This document shows, piece after piece, positions 50,437 through 61,192 of a stretch of 64,000 nucleotides of DNA (within the stretch, counting starts at the first letter, position 1; every line of letters starts with the position of its first letter). Position numbers and translations under genes: made by a program. The notes under the pieces were generated by a model. It was not told the origin of the DNA. It worked only from the letters and a program-made list of their open reading frames with translations, and made no database searches. Source of the stretch: a virus; the IMG/VR virus record IMGVR_UViG_3300042389_000736, positions 1-64,000 of that record; one strand, given 5' to 3'.

Positions 50437-53400
50437 ATGGCTGTGTTCCTAAAGAACGTGGCGAAGTCCTTGTTGACTAATACCCTCCCGGAGGGTACCA
50501 CGAGGCTCTTCCCCGGAACCGCAGAAGTCATGTCCCGCTTTAAGCAGGACGTGGACAAGTCTGAGGGTATCGTAGACGAACTACGAGAGAAAGCATCAAA
50601 GTTCAGCCAAGCCGCAAACTTCGCTGGATTCAAGCGGATCCACAAGACCGCGTTCAAGCAGCTCTCCACCGGCAAGTTCGGCATCTCCAAGGAGGAAGCC
50701 GACTCCGACATGATGAAGAGCATGGGCTTCGACATGGAGGGGATGGACCTCTCCGGAGACTTTGACTTCGACGCTGCAAACGGTGCAGGCGGCGATTCTT
50801 CGTCTTCCGCCGAGTCCTCGACCAGCCCGGATGGCTCGGTCACTGAGATTACCAACAAGAACTATTACACTAACATCAACAAAGGCAGCTCCGACAACGG
50901 AGAAGTCGTTAGTGCGATCGCTTCCGGGGCAATCACCGGATTGGGCGGTCTAGCCGCAATCGGCGGCATTTTGTCTGAGATCAACAAGAACATCGGTCTG
51001 CTCGACGCCTTCCAGAAGGAAAAGACGTCGATGTACTACGACCTTTCACTGGAGGCTTCTAAAGCTCTGGTGGCGGCGCAGGAGAAGCAGAGCGCCGACT
51101 CCGCGAAGATGTACCAGTACTTCGCGGACTTGCAAGATCAAAAAACTTTGAAGGCTGCTCAAGAGCAAACCGGGATCGACATGGGCTCCATGCTCGACCC
51201 CTCCAGACTGCTCGGGAAGATCAACGATAGCTTCTTCACCAGCGACATGGTGCTCGGCGGTCTCGGAAACGAGATTGGGAAGATCGCCAAGGATCCGATC
51301 GGATTCCTCGCGTCAGCTGCTCTTTTCGGGTCTGCGTTCGGTGGCGGTCGCGGTCTAGTTGGGGAGATGTTTGGTTCGCAGATCGATAAGGTCGAGCGGA
51401 TGGCAAAGAACCTTCCGTACTTGGCCCAGAACAAGCTCGAAAGCTGGTCTGCCGGTCGCGACTACGGTAAGAGTGGTTTCTCCATCGAGAACATTCTTGC
51501 CTCGATTGGCGACAACCTGAAGCTGGACATCGCTAACCCGAAGCTCAAGCTGAATCAGGATGCCGACGGAGCGACCTCGTTCGACACCGTGACCAGACGC
51601 TCCATCATCACCGAGATCCCAGGATACCTGTCTAAGATCTTGATGACGCTACAGCAGTTGACTGACATCACCAGCCGTGCGCACAACCTCCAGCCGGACT
51701 CCAAAATCGGTCACACCGTCTACGACAGGGAGACCGGGAAGTTCGAGGGAGAACACAAGTACAAGAGCGCGATCGCTTCAAGATTCCGCAAGATCAATCG
51801 CGGTGAGACTTCCGAGGGCTTTGGCACTAACTTGAAGCAGGCGATGACCGCCTCCGGCGTCAAGGGCCACGACGCTCGTCGCCTGCAGGCCAGCTTGCTC
51901 GGTCTCGCCAACTCCAACTTCGCCGGGATGACGGACCTGAAGGACTCCAAGTCCGTCAAGGAAATGCTCGGTCGGATGTGGGATCAGGAGATCAAGAAGC
52001 GCAAGGGTCAGACCAACGAAGAGTACGAGGACTTCAAGAAGCGCACGATCGCCAAGCGGATCAGCAAGATCTCTCCGCATCTGGATTCCGTCATCGGGAC
52101 CATGAATGCGTCTGGCAAGTCGGACGACATTCTGGCTGCTGACTTGGCTACTCGCAAGGCGGCGCTGGACAAGATCCGCGTTGAGAAGGGCGAGGCGCAG
52201 TACAAGGCGGAACACGCCAAGTTCCTTGAGTACAAGAAGCGCGTCGAGAAGCTGAAGGCTTCCGGCGACCTCGGAACCCACTACTCCAACAACCTCGAAG
52301 ACTCCTTCATCCGCCACGGAGCGGACACGTACCAAGCCGTCGTGGACGAAGGCAAGCGCATGTCCGGGAAGACTTCCGGTATGGTTGCCGCTCTGAACGG
52401 AGACATCACCGAAGTCAAGGGTAAGAAGGACTACACTGTCAAGAATAAGGATGCTGACAAGCTCCGTAAGATGGCAGAGCAGTTCCGAGACAGAGCCAAG
52501 GCTTCTAGAGCTGCGTCCGGCTCCGATTCCGGCTTCTTCGACTCCATCGTCGACAAGATCGGCGGCGTCGGCACCAAGGTCTACGAGAAGATCGGCAAGG
52601 CCGGTGACAGCATCGCCAAGAGCGTGAAGTCCGGCATCACCAGCGTCTTCGGTCTAGACAAGAAGGAGACCAAAGGCAAGAGCCTGCTGGAGACCATGTC
52701 GTTTGCGTTCGACCAGAAGGCGCTTCTGCCGTTTAAGCGGATGCTCATCGGGAAGTCAGAGGGAGACGCGACCAAGATGTCGTTCCTCGACACCGTCAAG
52801 CTTCGCTGGGACACCAGCATCTTGACGCCAATGAAGAAGGCGATGCTTGGAGAGGGAGCCACCGCTGAAGAGGCTCAGAAGACATCTTTCTTCGAGTCGC
52901 TGAACAAGGGCATGAACCGCACCGTTCTGATGCCGCTCAAGACGTGGCTCATCGGAGACGAGAAGGCCGCAAAGAGAGTTGGCTTCTTCAAGGCCATCGA
53001 GATCTCTTGGAATAAGAATGTCATGCTCCCGGTGAAAACCTGGATGATGGGCGGCGACAAGAAGTCTGCCCGCAAGATGACATTCCTCCAAGTCGTCGGC
53101 GACAAGCTTGAGAAATCGGTGTTCCTCCCGCTCCGCACGAGCCTGCTCGGCGGGAACGAGAAGAAGGCCAAGAATCTGTCGATGTGGGGAGCGATCTCCC
53201 ACAGCTTCGACCGCAACATCACTCACCCGCTGAAGAAGCTCATGCTTCCTGACGCGGACGTCCGCACTCTCCGCAAGACGTCATTCCTGACCGCGATGCG
53301 TACCTCCTTCGACCAGAAGGTGCTGCAGCCGATCAAGGGGTGGCTGTTCGGCGAGGAGGGCAAGAAGAAGTCATTCTTCAAGAACTTCTCCGAATGGATG

Positions 53401-56400
53401 GGTCCGAGGATCAACAAGATCCTCTTCGGCGACAAGGCCAAGGACAACACCCTGTGGGGCAACATCAAGAACACCCTGAAGGGAGTCGGCACGTTCATCT
53501 CCGACAAGGTATTCAAGCCCCTCAAGGGATGGTTCCTTGACGAGCTCATGCCCTCCATGAAGGACATGTTCAAGGAAGTCGGAGCAGAGGTCAAGCGTTT
53601 CTTCGGGAAGGCCAAGGACTTCTTCACCAAGGATCTCGTGAAAGGTGCCAAGGGCATCATGAAGGAGATCTTGGGCGATGACATGATCAAGACGATCCGC
53701 GAGAAGGTCGTGGATCCGTTCAAGAATGCGATCGCTAAGCTCGGCGAAACGCTGGGCGGCTTCTTCAAGTTCTTCCTGAGACTGCCAGTGAACCTCTTCA
53801 AGGGTATTGCTGACTCGATCAAGCTGAACCGCATGAAGCGCGGCGAGGGCAACTTCTCCGACGACGAGCGAAACCGCCTCGAAGCACTGGACAAGAAGGG
53901 TTCCACCTTCGACTTCATGGCTGGCGTCCGCAAGAAGGCTGAAGACACCAAGAAGGCGGTTGACGACGCGTTGACTCCTCCGGCTGATGTTGGTCAACGC
54001 TTCAAGAAAGCCGGGGAACAGGTCTCCGAGGGCTTCGAAGAAGGGATCGTTGACGGCACCAAGACCATCTGGGAGAAAGTCAAGGACATGGGCACTGGCG
54101 TGTTGGACAAGGTGAAAGCCGTGTTCGACATTCACTCTCCGTCCCGCAAGATGAGAGAGCTCGGCGAACACGTCGTCGAGGGCTTCATCGAGGGCCTGAA
54201 GAGGAAGGAACAAGAGGCTCTGGCGATCATCGACCGTCTGAGCAACTCCCTCCAGAATCGTAAGCTCGAACTGTCCGGAGAGATCACTGCCAAGGTGGAC
54301 GAGGGCGCTGAGAAGGGTGGCCGCTTCGGCGAGATCATCAAACAGCTCCACGCCAACGTCACCGAGACGAAGAAGACCACGTCGATCCTCGACAAGATCC
54401 ACGACTTCATGAAGGGCAACCTATCCGAAGTCGACAAGACCACCAAGAAGATCCTCTACGCCATGAAGAACGGCGGCAAGGGTGCTGGCGAAATCGACCT
54501 GTACTCCAGTCCGCTGAGCTGGATGGGCAACAAGCTCGACAGTCTGCTCTCGACCGGCCTGAAGACCATCAAGGGATTCGTGGACGGCGCAGCGAACGTG
54601 CTGAAGAGCTTTTCCGACCTGCCCAAGAAGGTGCTTGGGATGTTCGGCGATCTGGCGAAGTCTGCCATGAGCGTCGTGACCAACCTGCTCCCGAACATCG
54701 GCGATCTGGCGGCAAGCGCCATGAAGACGCTGAGCAACCTTGCGAAGAATGCTGGCGACACGTTCGTCAACATGACCGACAAGGTACTCCAAGCCGGTCT
54801 CAAGCTGGCCGGACAGATCGGCAATGCGATCAAGCCTTTGACCGATGCGTTCGTCGACGTAACCTCAACTCTGATCAGCGGCCTGAAGCCTGCTGTTACG
54901 AGTCTGACGACTGCGCTAACTAGCGCCGTGCAGGGTCTGGCTACTTTTGCTGGCAAGCTTCTGGACTTTGCGGGTCAGCTCGGGAACAAGGTTCTCGACT
55001 TCTCCGCCAAGCACCTCGGCATCTCTATCGGCAAGGGCCGGACCGGCGGAGGTCTCATGGACCCCAACGCCATCGTCAAGGTGTCGCTGGTGAATAGCTT
55101 CGTCGGCGGGTCTGCTGCGAATCCGATGTACGTACACGTTGTAGACGGTAAGGTTCAGGTTTACAGGAAGGAAAAGCCTTCCGTGAAGATGACCGACAAC
55201 ATCGAGGACGTGACTGCCGCAGCCGACAAGCTCAAAGGTAAGAAGGACGCCGAGAAGAAAGAAGACAAGAAGGACGATACTCTCGATAAGCTGAAGGATG
55301 TCGCTGGCACCGTTGCGGGTGCTGCTGCTCCGGGGCTGATTGGGAAGGCAGCTACTACTGTCGGTGCCAAGGTCGCTGCGGCCAAGGCTGGCGCGAGTAG
55401 TATCCTTGGTAAGATCGTCGATCGCGGCGATTACACCAAGGCAAAGGCAATCGACAAGTTCCGTACTGCGGATAAGATCAACGTTCGTTCCGACGAATGG
55501 AAGAATCTGAGCAAGGCCGACAGATCGAAGATTCTGAGCGAACGGAAGGCAGCTGCGAAGGCAGGGGAGACCCTGAAGTCGAGCCGCACTGTCAGGATCA
55601 ACGAGGGTCTGAAGAAGGCCGGAGGTAAGGTCACCGGAGCCATCGACAAGGTTGGCAAGGGTGCTTCTTGGATTGGAGACAAAATCTCAGGTGCAGGGAA
55701 GGCCGTCACCAAAGCTACGACCGGCAAGTTCGGGACTGGCGGTGCAGGGAACCTGATCTCCAAGGCGACTTCTGGCGCTGTCGACAAGATCGGCGGGCTG
55801 GCAAAGACTAGCATCGAGAAGGTTGGTTCTTCGAGAATCGGTCAGGCAGTGGGCGGCGCTCTGGAGAAAGTTCCGGGCGGAGCTATCGCCAAGACTGTCG
55901 GTGGCGCTGCCGGGAAACTTGGCGGTGCTGCTGCGTCCATGACCGGGAAAGCCTTTGGTGGCGTGGTTGGCACTGGCGTGAAAGCCATTGGCAGCACCGT
56001 TGCCAATGTCGGCGTCCGGATGCCTACGGCTATCGCTGGCGGTGCCATGAACATGGCGGGCAAAGCCGTCAGCGGCGTTGCTGGCATGGCAGGCAAGATG
56101 GCGGGCTCGGTCATGAAGATCGGTGCCAAGGGTCTCACGATCGGCGGCGTAGTCGGCGGTCTGGGCGAAGTCATCTCCGACACCATCTTCGAGAAGGGTG
56201 GCCACGCTCACAAGATCTTCACGAACTCCTTCAAGACGCTCGGCGGTGCATCCACCGGTGCTATGATCGGCAGTATGATCCTTCCGGGGGTCGGCACGCT
56301 GATCGGCGGCGTCATTGGTGCTGCTGCGTCCGGTCTGACGGATGCTCTGGCGGGCGTCAAGGACTGGCTGGAGGACACCTTCAAAGACGAGATCCAGAAT

Positions 56401-58794
56401 GCGACCGGCTTCTTCCTTGAATTCCCGGAGAAGCTGAGCGGTTGGATCGAGAAGCTGCCGGAGAAGGTTGACAAGTTCGCGGAAGAGATTCCCAATAAGA
56501 TCATGGCGTTCTTCTCGACTCCGACGACCTCGGAGCTCGACCCGACGACTGGCCTACCGAAGGAAGAGAAACCCTCTATCCTCTGGAAGATGGTCAAGGC
56601 GCTCGGGAACGCTGGCATGAGTCTCGTTGCTCAGGCACCTAAGCTGGCGATCACCCTCGGGGAGTCTCTGACTAAGGTTCTGGTGGCGGGCATCATCACT
56701 GCCGGTGGGTTCATGTTGAAGGGCTTCGCTCGTTTCGGCAACATGATCCAGAACGCTTTCGAAGATAACGTCTACTTGCCGCTCAAGGGCAGCGTCCAGA
56801 AGCAGCTCATCAAGTTGGGCGACTTCGTCAGCGGCGTGTTCGAGGACGGCTTCGGCGGTTCCATCAACCGCGTCAGACAGTCTCTCGCCGACATGAAGAT
56901 CAGCATCTTCGGCAAGGAATTCGCACCGTTCAGCTTCCTCGCGGTCTCCGACCAAGAGAAGGCAGACATGGCGGCGAAGGCCAAGGCGAGAGAAGAATCG
57001 ACTAACCAGAAGCTCAAGGCCGTCGACACCGAGCAAGACCAGTACAAGCTCGCTAGAGACAAGCGCCAGCAGGCCAGCCTGCAGGCCATCGACGACGGTA
57101 CGAAGGGCGCGATTGCCACAAGCAACAAGCTCGTCGGAGGTCTCGGTGATGCCCTCCGCTCCGCCACAGGGGCTAACGCCGCTGCCGAGTGGGGTAAGGG
57201 TCTGGGCAAGGGAGACCGAAACCAGAACCGCTACGCTCAGGCGATGGAAGCCGCGAAGGGCGACGAGAAGAAGGCCAAGGAAGAGTACGCCAAGAAGTTC
57301 CTGATCTCCGAAGAGGAGGCGGCTACAGCCAAGGCGAAGAACGACGGCAGCTACGAAAGATTGGTTGCCGAACGCACCGCAAGTGTGGACAAGGACGCGA
57401 ACTGGAGTCAGGGCAAGACCTCGTACGGAGCAGCGAAATCTGCTGCAAACGAGGAACGCTACAAGACTTGGCTGCAGTCTCAGGGTCTCAAGGACAACGA
57501 GCAGTCGCGTAACAAGTTCGATCTACTCGTCCAGTCGGAGCAATCCGGCAGAGTGATCATGGCCAGCGGCAAGGCTTTCGGTAAGCCAGAAGTGGAAGAC
57601 GCCATCACGAAGGCGGCTAACGCGTACGGCATCCCGAGAGACCTGATGGTCAAGATGGCGCTGATCGAGTCGAACATGAATCCTTCGGCAAGCCGTGGCC
57701 CGAACGGCGCGAAGGGTCTGTACCAGTTCGTGCCCGACACCGCAGCTGCCTACGGGATCAAGGGTCGCGAGTTGGATCCGTATGCCAATGCTGAAGCGGC
57801 AGCTCGTCTGTTCCGCGACAACATGAAGCAGATGACCAACAAGGGCATCCCCATCACCCCGACCACCATGTACCTTGCTCACCAGCAGGGTGCGGGCGGT
57901 CTCGGCGCTATCTGGTACTCGGCCAAGTCTGGCATGGGCATTAGCAGCAAAGAGATCGCGGGGAACATGGCGAACAACGACCCGCTCGGCGAGAGCAAGT
58001 ACAGGGATCCGAAATTGTTCCTCGCTGCTTGGGAGAAGAAGCTTGGAGAAGGCAACCAGCTGGCGAGCATGTTCGGGGTCTCCCCGGATGTCGTCGCTGG
58101 CGTCAAGCTGAACTCCAACATTGCGGCAATGAGCGGAGGCAGTCCTGCTTCCACCGCTATGGCTGCAGTGGCTTCGGCTCCTGCGCCGAAGGTCGCTCCT
58201 GCGGCTACCGCCATGACTGCTCTGGCTGCGGCTCCGTCCGTTGCGCCTCAGACTAAGGCGTCTCCTGCTGCTACCGCTAACACGGTTTCCGACAAGGTGA
58301 TGACTGCAGCTACGACCCCAACGGTCTCCGCTGCGCCATCCACTGCGAAGGGCAACGTCATGGGCGGTATTGCGGTGGCGACGGCTGCAGGTCTGGCCGG
58401 AACTGCGGCGAGAGAGTCTGTCCAAGACCGTCAGCTCAACACGAGCTCGATTCAGGCTGCTATGGCTCCGACTGGCGGCGTGGATCCGGCTCTGGCGGAA
58501 CTGCGTCAGCAGACTACTCTCCTTGCCGCGATTGCGGGCAACACCAAGGAACTCGGTGGGATGTCGAACAGCATCGTGTCTGCGGTGAACAATGTGACGA
58601 ACAACAATGGCGCGGCCACGAAGGTGGCCGAGAACGTCGAGAGATCTAACACGTTCGTCAATAATGCTAGGAAGACGGACATCTTCGGAAATCTGACCAA
58701 CAGAGGTGACGCTGGAGTGCTGAGGCCCTCGGTCGATGCTCTTCGCATTGCCTCTGGTGGGAATATCCCGAACATGAGCCCGATCACTGTCTGA
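50437..58794 (+). CDS. tail tape measure protein with lytic transglycosylase-like domain, 2785 aa
   Basis: The longest gene in the window. It has helical and Ala/Gly/Lys-rich character, with glycine-rich hydrophobic stretches (about 1750-1990) and the tape-measure signature DIHSPSRKMRELGEHVVEGF (near 1231). Residues about 748-988 contain a tandem repeat of roughly 38 residues (about seven copies). Near residues 2385-2490 is a soluble lytic transglycosylase domain: ALIESNMNPSASRGPNGAKG, with Glu2411 as the likely acid, then LYQFVPDTAAAYGI. It would set tail length and be released on ejection to open peptidoglycan. The C-terminal ~300 residues are Ala/Thr/Pro-rich. SD AGAAGGAAAACGTC precedes ATG. 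Confidence 0.9.
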   Translation: MAVFLKNVAKSLLTNTLPEGTTRLFPGTAEVMSRFKQDVDKSEGIVDELREKASKFSQAANFAGFKRIHKTAFKQLSTGKFGISKEEADSDMMKSMGFDMEGMDLSGDFDFDAANGAGGDSSSSAESSTSPDGSVTEITNKNYYTNINKGSSDNGEVVSAIASGAITGLGGLAAIGGILSEINKNIGLLDAFQKEKTSMYYDLSLEASKALVAAQEKQSADSAKMYQYFADLQDQKTLKAAQEQTGIDMGSMLDPSRLLGKINDSFFTSDMVLGGLGNEIGKIAKDPIGFLASAALFGSAFGGGRGLVGEMFGSQIDKVERMAKNLPYLAQNKLESWSAGRDYGKSGFSIENILASIGDNLKLDIANPKLKLNQDADGATSFDTVTRRSIITEIPGYLSKILMTLQQLTDITSRAHNLQPDSKIGHTVYDRETGKFEGEHKYKSAIASRFRKINRGETSEGFGTNLKQAMTASGVKGHDARRLQASLLGLANSNFAGMTDLKDSKSVKEMLGRMWDQEIKKRKGQTNEEYEDFKKRTIAKRISKISPHLDSVIGTMNASGKSDDILAADLATRKAALDKIRVEKGEAQYKAEHAKFLEYKKRVEKLKASGDLGTHYSNNLEDSFIRHGADTYQAVVDEGKRMSGKTSGMVAALNGDITEVKGKKDYTVKNKDADKLRKMAEQFRDRAKASRAASGSDSGFFDSIVDKIGGVGTKVYEKIGKAGDSIAKSVKSGITSVFGLDKKETKGKSLLETMSFAFDQKALLPFKRMLIGKSEGDATKMSFLDTVKLRWDTSILTPMKKAMLGEGATAEEAQKTSFFESLNKGMNRTVLMPLKTWLIGDEKAAKRVGFFKAIEISWNKNVMLPVKTWMMGGDKKSARKMTFLQVVGDKLEKSVFLPLRTSLLGGNEKKAKNLSMWGAISHSFDRNITHPLKKLMLPDADVRTLRKTSFLTAMRTSFDQKVLQPIKGWLFGEEGKKKSFFKNFSEWMGPRINKILFGDKAKDNTLWGNIKNTLKGVGTFISDKVFKPLKGWFLDELMPSMKDMFKEVGAEVKRFFGKAKDFFTKDLVKGAKGIMKEILGDDMIKTIREKVVDPFKNAIAKLGETLGGFFKFFLRLPVNLFKGIADSIKLNRMKRGEGNFSDDERNRLEALDKKGSTFDFMAGVRKKAEDTKKAVDDALTPPADVGQRFKKAGEQVSEGFEEGIVDGTKTIWEKVKDMGTGVLDKVKAVFDIHSPSRKMRELGEHVVEGFIEGLKRKEQEALAIIDRLSNSLQNRKLELSGEITAKVDEGAEKGGRFGEIIKQLHANVTETKKTTSILDKIHDFMKGNLSEVDKTTKKILYAMKNGGKGAGEIDLYSSPLSWMGNKLDSLLSTGLKTIKGFVDGAANVLKSFSDLPKKVLGMFGDLAKSAMSVVTNLLPNIGDLAASAMKTLSNLAKNAGDTFVNMTDKVLQAGLKLAGQIGNAIKPLTDAFVDVTSTLISGLKPAVTSLTTALTSAVQGLATFAGKLLDFAGQLGNKVLDFSAKHLGISIGKGRTGGGLMDPNAIVKVSLVNSFVGGSAANPMYVHVVDGKVQVYRKEKPSVKMTDNIEDVTAAADKLKGKKDAEKKEDKKDDTLDKLKDVAGTVAGAAAPGLIGKAATTVGAKVAAAKAGASSILGKIVDRGDYTKAKAIDKFRTADKINVRSDEWKNLSKADRSKILSERKAAAKAGETLKSSRTVRINEGLKKAGGKVTGAIDKVGKGASWIGDKISGAGKAVTKATTGKFGTGGAGNLISKATSGAVDKIGGLAKTSIEKVGSSRIGQAVGGALEKVPGGAIAKTVGGAAGKLGGAAASMTGKAFGGVVGTGVKAIGSTVANVGVRMPTAIAGGAMNMAGKAVSGVAGMAGKMAGSVMKIGAKGLTIGGVVGGLGEVISDTIFEKGGHAHKIFTNSFKTLGGASTGAMIGSMILPGVGTLIGGVIGAAASGLTDALAGVKDWLEDTFKDEIQNATGFFLEFPEKLSGWIEKLPEKVDKFAEEIPNKIMAFFSTPTTSELDPTTGLPKEEKPSILWKMVKALGNAGMSLVAQAPKLAITLGESLTKVLVAGIITAGGFMLKGFARFGNMIQNAFEDNVYLPLKGSVQKQLIKLGDFVSGVFEDGFGGSINRVRQSLADMKISIFGKEFAPFSFLAVSDQEKADMAAKAKAREESTNQKLKAVDTEQDQYKLARDKRQQASLQAIDDGTKGAIATSNKLVGGLGDALRSATGANAAAEWGKGLGKGDRNQNRYAQAMEAAKGDEKKAKEEYAKKFLISEEEAATAKAKNDGSYERLVAERTASVDKDANWSQGKTSYGAAKSAANEERYKTWLQSQGLKDNEQSRNKFDLLVQSEQSGRVIMASGKAFGKPEVEDAITKAANAYGIPRDLMVKMALIESNMNPSASRGPNGAKGLYQFVPDTAAAYGIKGRELDPYANAEAAARLFRDNMKQMTNKGIPITPTTMYLAHQQGAGGLGAIWYSAKSGMGISSKEIAGNMANNDPLGESKYRDPKLFLAAWEKKLGEGNQLASMFGVSPDVVAGVKLNSNIAAMSGGSPASTAMAAVASAPAPKVAPAATAMTALAAAPSVAPQTKASPAATANTVSDKVMTAATTPTVSAAPSTAKGNVMGGIAVATAAGLAGTAARESVQDRQLNTSSIQAAMAPTGGVDPALAELRQQTTLLAAIAGNTKELGGMSNSIVSAVNNVTNNNGAATKVAENVERSNTFVNNARKTDIFGNLTNRGDAGVLRPSVDALRIASGGNIPNMSPITV
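52680..53400 (+). repeat. tandem repeat inside the tape measure gene
   Basis: About seven units of ~38 codons (residues ~748-988). Each has Ser/Thr-Phe near the start, then a helix with FD or WN followed by hydrophobic-PLK/R (e.g. VLMPLKTWLIG, VMLPVKTWMMG, VFLPLRTSLLG, VLQPIKGWLFG) and a charged GDEK-type linker. The copies are divergent, so they are old. Confidence 0.8.
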
Positions 58795-58833
58795 TGAAGT
58801 CGGTAACGATTAATTAGACAGGTATTCACGGAT

Positions 58834-58870
58834 GGCCCTACAGGTGAAAAGCCTGTAGGGCCTCCTCATT
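58834..58870 (+). terminator. terminator after the tape measure gene
   Basis: A perfect 11-bp stem (58834-58844 with 58852-58862) is followed by TCCTCATTTC. The next gene starts 27 bases later. Confidence 0.75.
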
Positions 58871-58888
58871 TCTTCGCATGGTGACCAA

Positions 58889-60298
58889 ATGGCCGACGAA
58901 AACAATCCGTATTCTCAATTCTACCAGCCGGGGTTCGGTACCATCATCGGTCGGCCCCTTGCTTTCAATCCTCGGTGCGATCCTCACCAGAGGATCTTCC
59001 AAGAGACGCTGCTGCAGAACAACACAATCATCCGCGTCACCCCCGGAGTCTATCACTTCGAGAAGGACAAGCTGGAGGCGGCTGATCTGATCCTCAAGGA
59101 TCATTCCAAGCAGGTCGACGAGATCAAGAAGTCCAGAAGAACCACTGCGGCAGAAGAGCTCGACCAGCTCAACGCCCAGACCCAGCAGATTCTCATCAAG
59201 GAAGGTATCGACATGCGATACCTGACCTTCAAGCCAGCGTTCGCCGAGTTCTTGACCGCCTACCAGCTTCTGGTGAACCGGGCAGGCACCTCTCTGACCG
59301 GGCGGTCCAATGCCAGCACGATGACGAAGTTCACGACTAACATCATGGACTTCATGCTGCACAACGACGCCAAGCAAAGCTCCAAGTACCGTGGGTTCAA
59401 CCTGTGGGTGGAGAAGTCTACGTCTATCTCCGAGACGGTGTCTAACTCCTTCTCGGACTCCGTCTTCCAGGGTCTGACCGACAAGATCGGCAACGCCGCG
59501 AGAGAGTTCCAGGTTCTGACGGGGATGAACTTCGGCACCTTCAACGAGTCGAACAACGTCGAGGTGACGACTCAGAACAACATCGGGTCCAACGAGGCTT
59601 CCACGGTTGGCCGTCTGGTCCAGACTGCCGCGACGACTGCCTCCGGCGCGAAGGTCGTCCTTCCGCAGATCTGGAATGACAGCAAGTTCGACCGCAGCTA
59701 CAACGTGTCGTTCCGTTTCATGTCCCCGTACGGCGACGACCGATCCGTCTTTGTGAACGTCATCCTGCCGTTCCTCTTCATCTTGGCCTGCGCACTTCCG
59801 ACTCAGGACGGTCCTTCCGGCATGAAGTTCCCTTTCCTGCTACAGATGGACTGCCCCGGCTACTTCAGCTGCCCTATGGGCGTGATCAGCAACCTGAGCT
59901 TCACCAAGGGCGGCTCCGATGCGCTCTTCAATCGCTCCGGACTCCCTCTGATCATCGAGGGTACCTTCAGCGTGATGGATCTGTACAGCTCTCTGTCTCT
60001 GCCCATCAACGATTCTCAGTTTGTGACTAACCTCGGAACTGCTGCGTTCATCAACAACTTGGTTGGTGCGTCGCTGTATCAGGCGATCGACACCGGCATC
60101 AAGGACAACCTGCAGAACTATGTCAAGGGCGGTCTCTTGAAAATGGTCAGTCCGTTCAATTCTCTAGACGCCAAACAGCTAGACCTGATGCGTTACGCTG
60201 GCATTGCCACCGACCAGACGACTCCGCTAGGATCTACCGTCGCCAACAAGATCGGTCAGGCCGTGAACAACGTGATGGGAATGCTATCGAAGTACTGA
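58889..60298 (+). CDS. tail/baseplate structural protein, 469 aa
   Basis: ATG at 58889 (MADENNPYSQFYQPGFGT) has only GGTGACC upstream, a weak site, so translation may be modest. An extended, Gln/Asn-rich N-terminal half is followed by a globular part with SFRFMSPYGDDRSVFVNVILPF and FACP-like loops (FILACALPTQDGPSG, DCPGYFSCPMG). Directly following the tape measure gene, it is likely a hub or tail-tip component. I cannot name its family. Confidence 0.72.
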   Translation: MADENNPYSQFYQPGFGTIIGRPLAFNPRCDPHQRIFQETLLQNNTIIRVTPGVYHFEKDKLEAADLILKDHSKQVDEIKKSRRTTAAEELDQLNAQTQQILIKEGIDMRYLTFKPAFAEFLTAYQLLVNRAGTSLTGRSNASTMTKFTTNIMDFMLHNDAKQSSKYRGFNLWVEKSTSISETVSNSFSDSVFQGLTDKIGNAAREFQVLTGMNFGTFNESNNVEVTTQNNIGSNEASTVGRLVQTAATTASGAKVVLPQIWNDSKFDRSYNVSFRFMSPYGDDRSVFVNVILPFLFILACALPTQDGPSGMKFPFLLQMDCPGYFSCPMGVISNLSFTKGGSDALFNRSGLPLIIEGTFSVMDLYSSLSLPINDSQFVTNLGTAAFINNLVGASLYQAIDTGIKDNLQNYVKGGLLKMVSPFNSLDAKQLDLMRYAGIATDQTTPLGSTVANKIGQAVNNVMGMLSKY

Positions 60299-60353
60299 CC
60301 GCCACGGAACAGCAGTTTAGTAGAATCGTCATCCTTTCCAGAAGGAATTCAAA

Positions 60354-61148
60354 ATGTCCGAAAAGATCATTGGCTACGTATTTCACGAAGCCGCAATGAA
60401 CGAGGGCGAGATCCGTTCCATGCAGCGCCAGCGCAACGGCGTAGTCCGCATGGTGGCCGTCCTCCAAGAAGCCAACCTGCCCAACCGAAACGGTCGTGTC
60501 TACCCGAAGGCTGTCATCGAGAAGGCTCTCCAAGCTCCCTTCGTGAAGGAAAAGCTCGGCACGAACTCTTTGCTCGGCGAGTCCAACCACCCGGCGAACG
60601 CAGACATGCAGCGCCAGATGTCCATCGACCTGAACAACGTGTCCCACGTCATCAAGAAGGTCTGGTGGGATCCGCAGGACAGCAACCTGCTGCTCGGCGA
60701 GGTGGAGACCGCCTCCACCGAGACCGGCAAGAACTTCGCCGGTCTGATCTCCGAGAACGGCATGCAGGCTTCCTTCTCCATGCGTGGCCTCGGCGACGTG
60801 GTTAAGGCAGGTGGCAAGGTTACTGTCAAGGATCCTCTCCGTATCGTGACCTACGACAGCGTTCATTTCCCTTCCCACCAGAAGGCGTACATGCGCAACG
60901 TGGTGAACGAGTCCGCAGTGCCGGTCGGCATCGACGCACTGGCGAAGTACGCCGCCGAGAACTCCAAGGACTTCGCGCAGCTGAACGAGAACGTCCTGTG
61001 CATCGCCCAAGACAAGCTCGACTTCAAGCTCGAAGAGGGCGGCAAGCTCGTCATCATCGACCGCGAGATCCAGCGTCCGGCTGCAGTGGTGCTGATCGAG
61101 TCGAAGCTGGAGAAGGAAGTAACTTCCGCTCTCCGTCGTCTGTTCTAA
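60354..61148 (+). CDS. prohead core protease (S77, T4 gp21-like)
   Basis: The 264-residue protein has the family's order: RMVAVLQEANLPNRNGRVYP (about 27-46), LLGESNHPAN (His at 79 is the likely catalytic His), VSHVIKKVWWDPQDSNLLLGEV (about 101-122), and MQASFSMRGLGDV (Ser140 or Ser142 is the likely nucleophile). It would cleave scaffold and capsid proteins during head maturation. Portal (2775-5213) and protease are 55 kb apart here, while they adjoin in T4. SD CAGAAGGAATTCAAA precedes ATG. A terminator follows. Confidence 0.85.
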   Translation: MSEKIIGYVFHEAAMNEGEIRSMQRQRNGVVRMVAVLQEANLPNRNGRVYPKAVIEKALQAPFVKEKLGTNSLLGESNHPANADMQRQMSIDLNNVSHVIKKVWWDPQDSNLLLGEVETASTETGKNFAGLISENGMQASFSMRGLGDVVKAGGKVTVKDPLRIVTYDSVHFPSHQKAYMRNVVNESAVPVGIDALAKYAAENSKDFAQLNENVLCIAQDKLDFKLEEGGKLVIIDREIQRPAAVVLIESKLEKEVTSALRRLF

Positions 61149-61154
61149 GAAAAG

Positions 61155-61192
61155 AAACCCCCTATGGCGTAATTGCCATAGGGGTTCTTTTT
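61155..61192. terminator. terminator between the protease gene and the convergent operon
   Basis: A 10-bp stem (61159-61168 with 61175-61184, loop GTAATT) is followed by TTCTTTTT on the plus strand. The A-rich left flank may serve the minus strand too. Confidence 0.85.
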
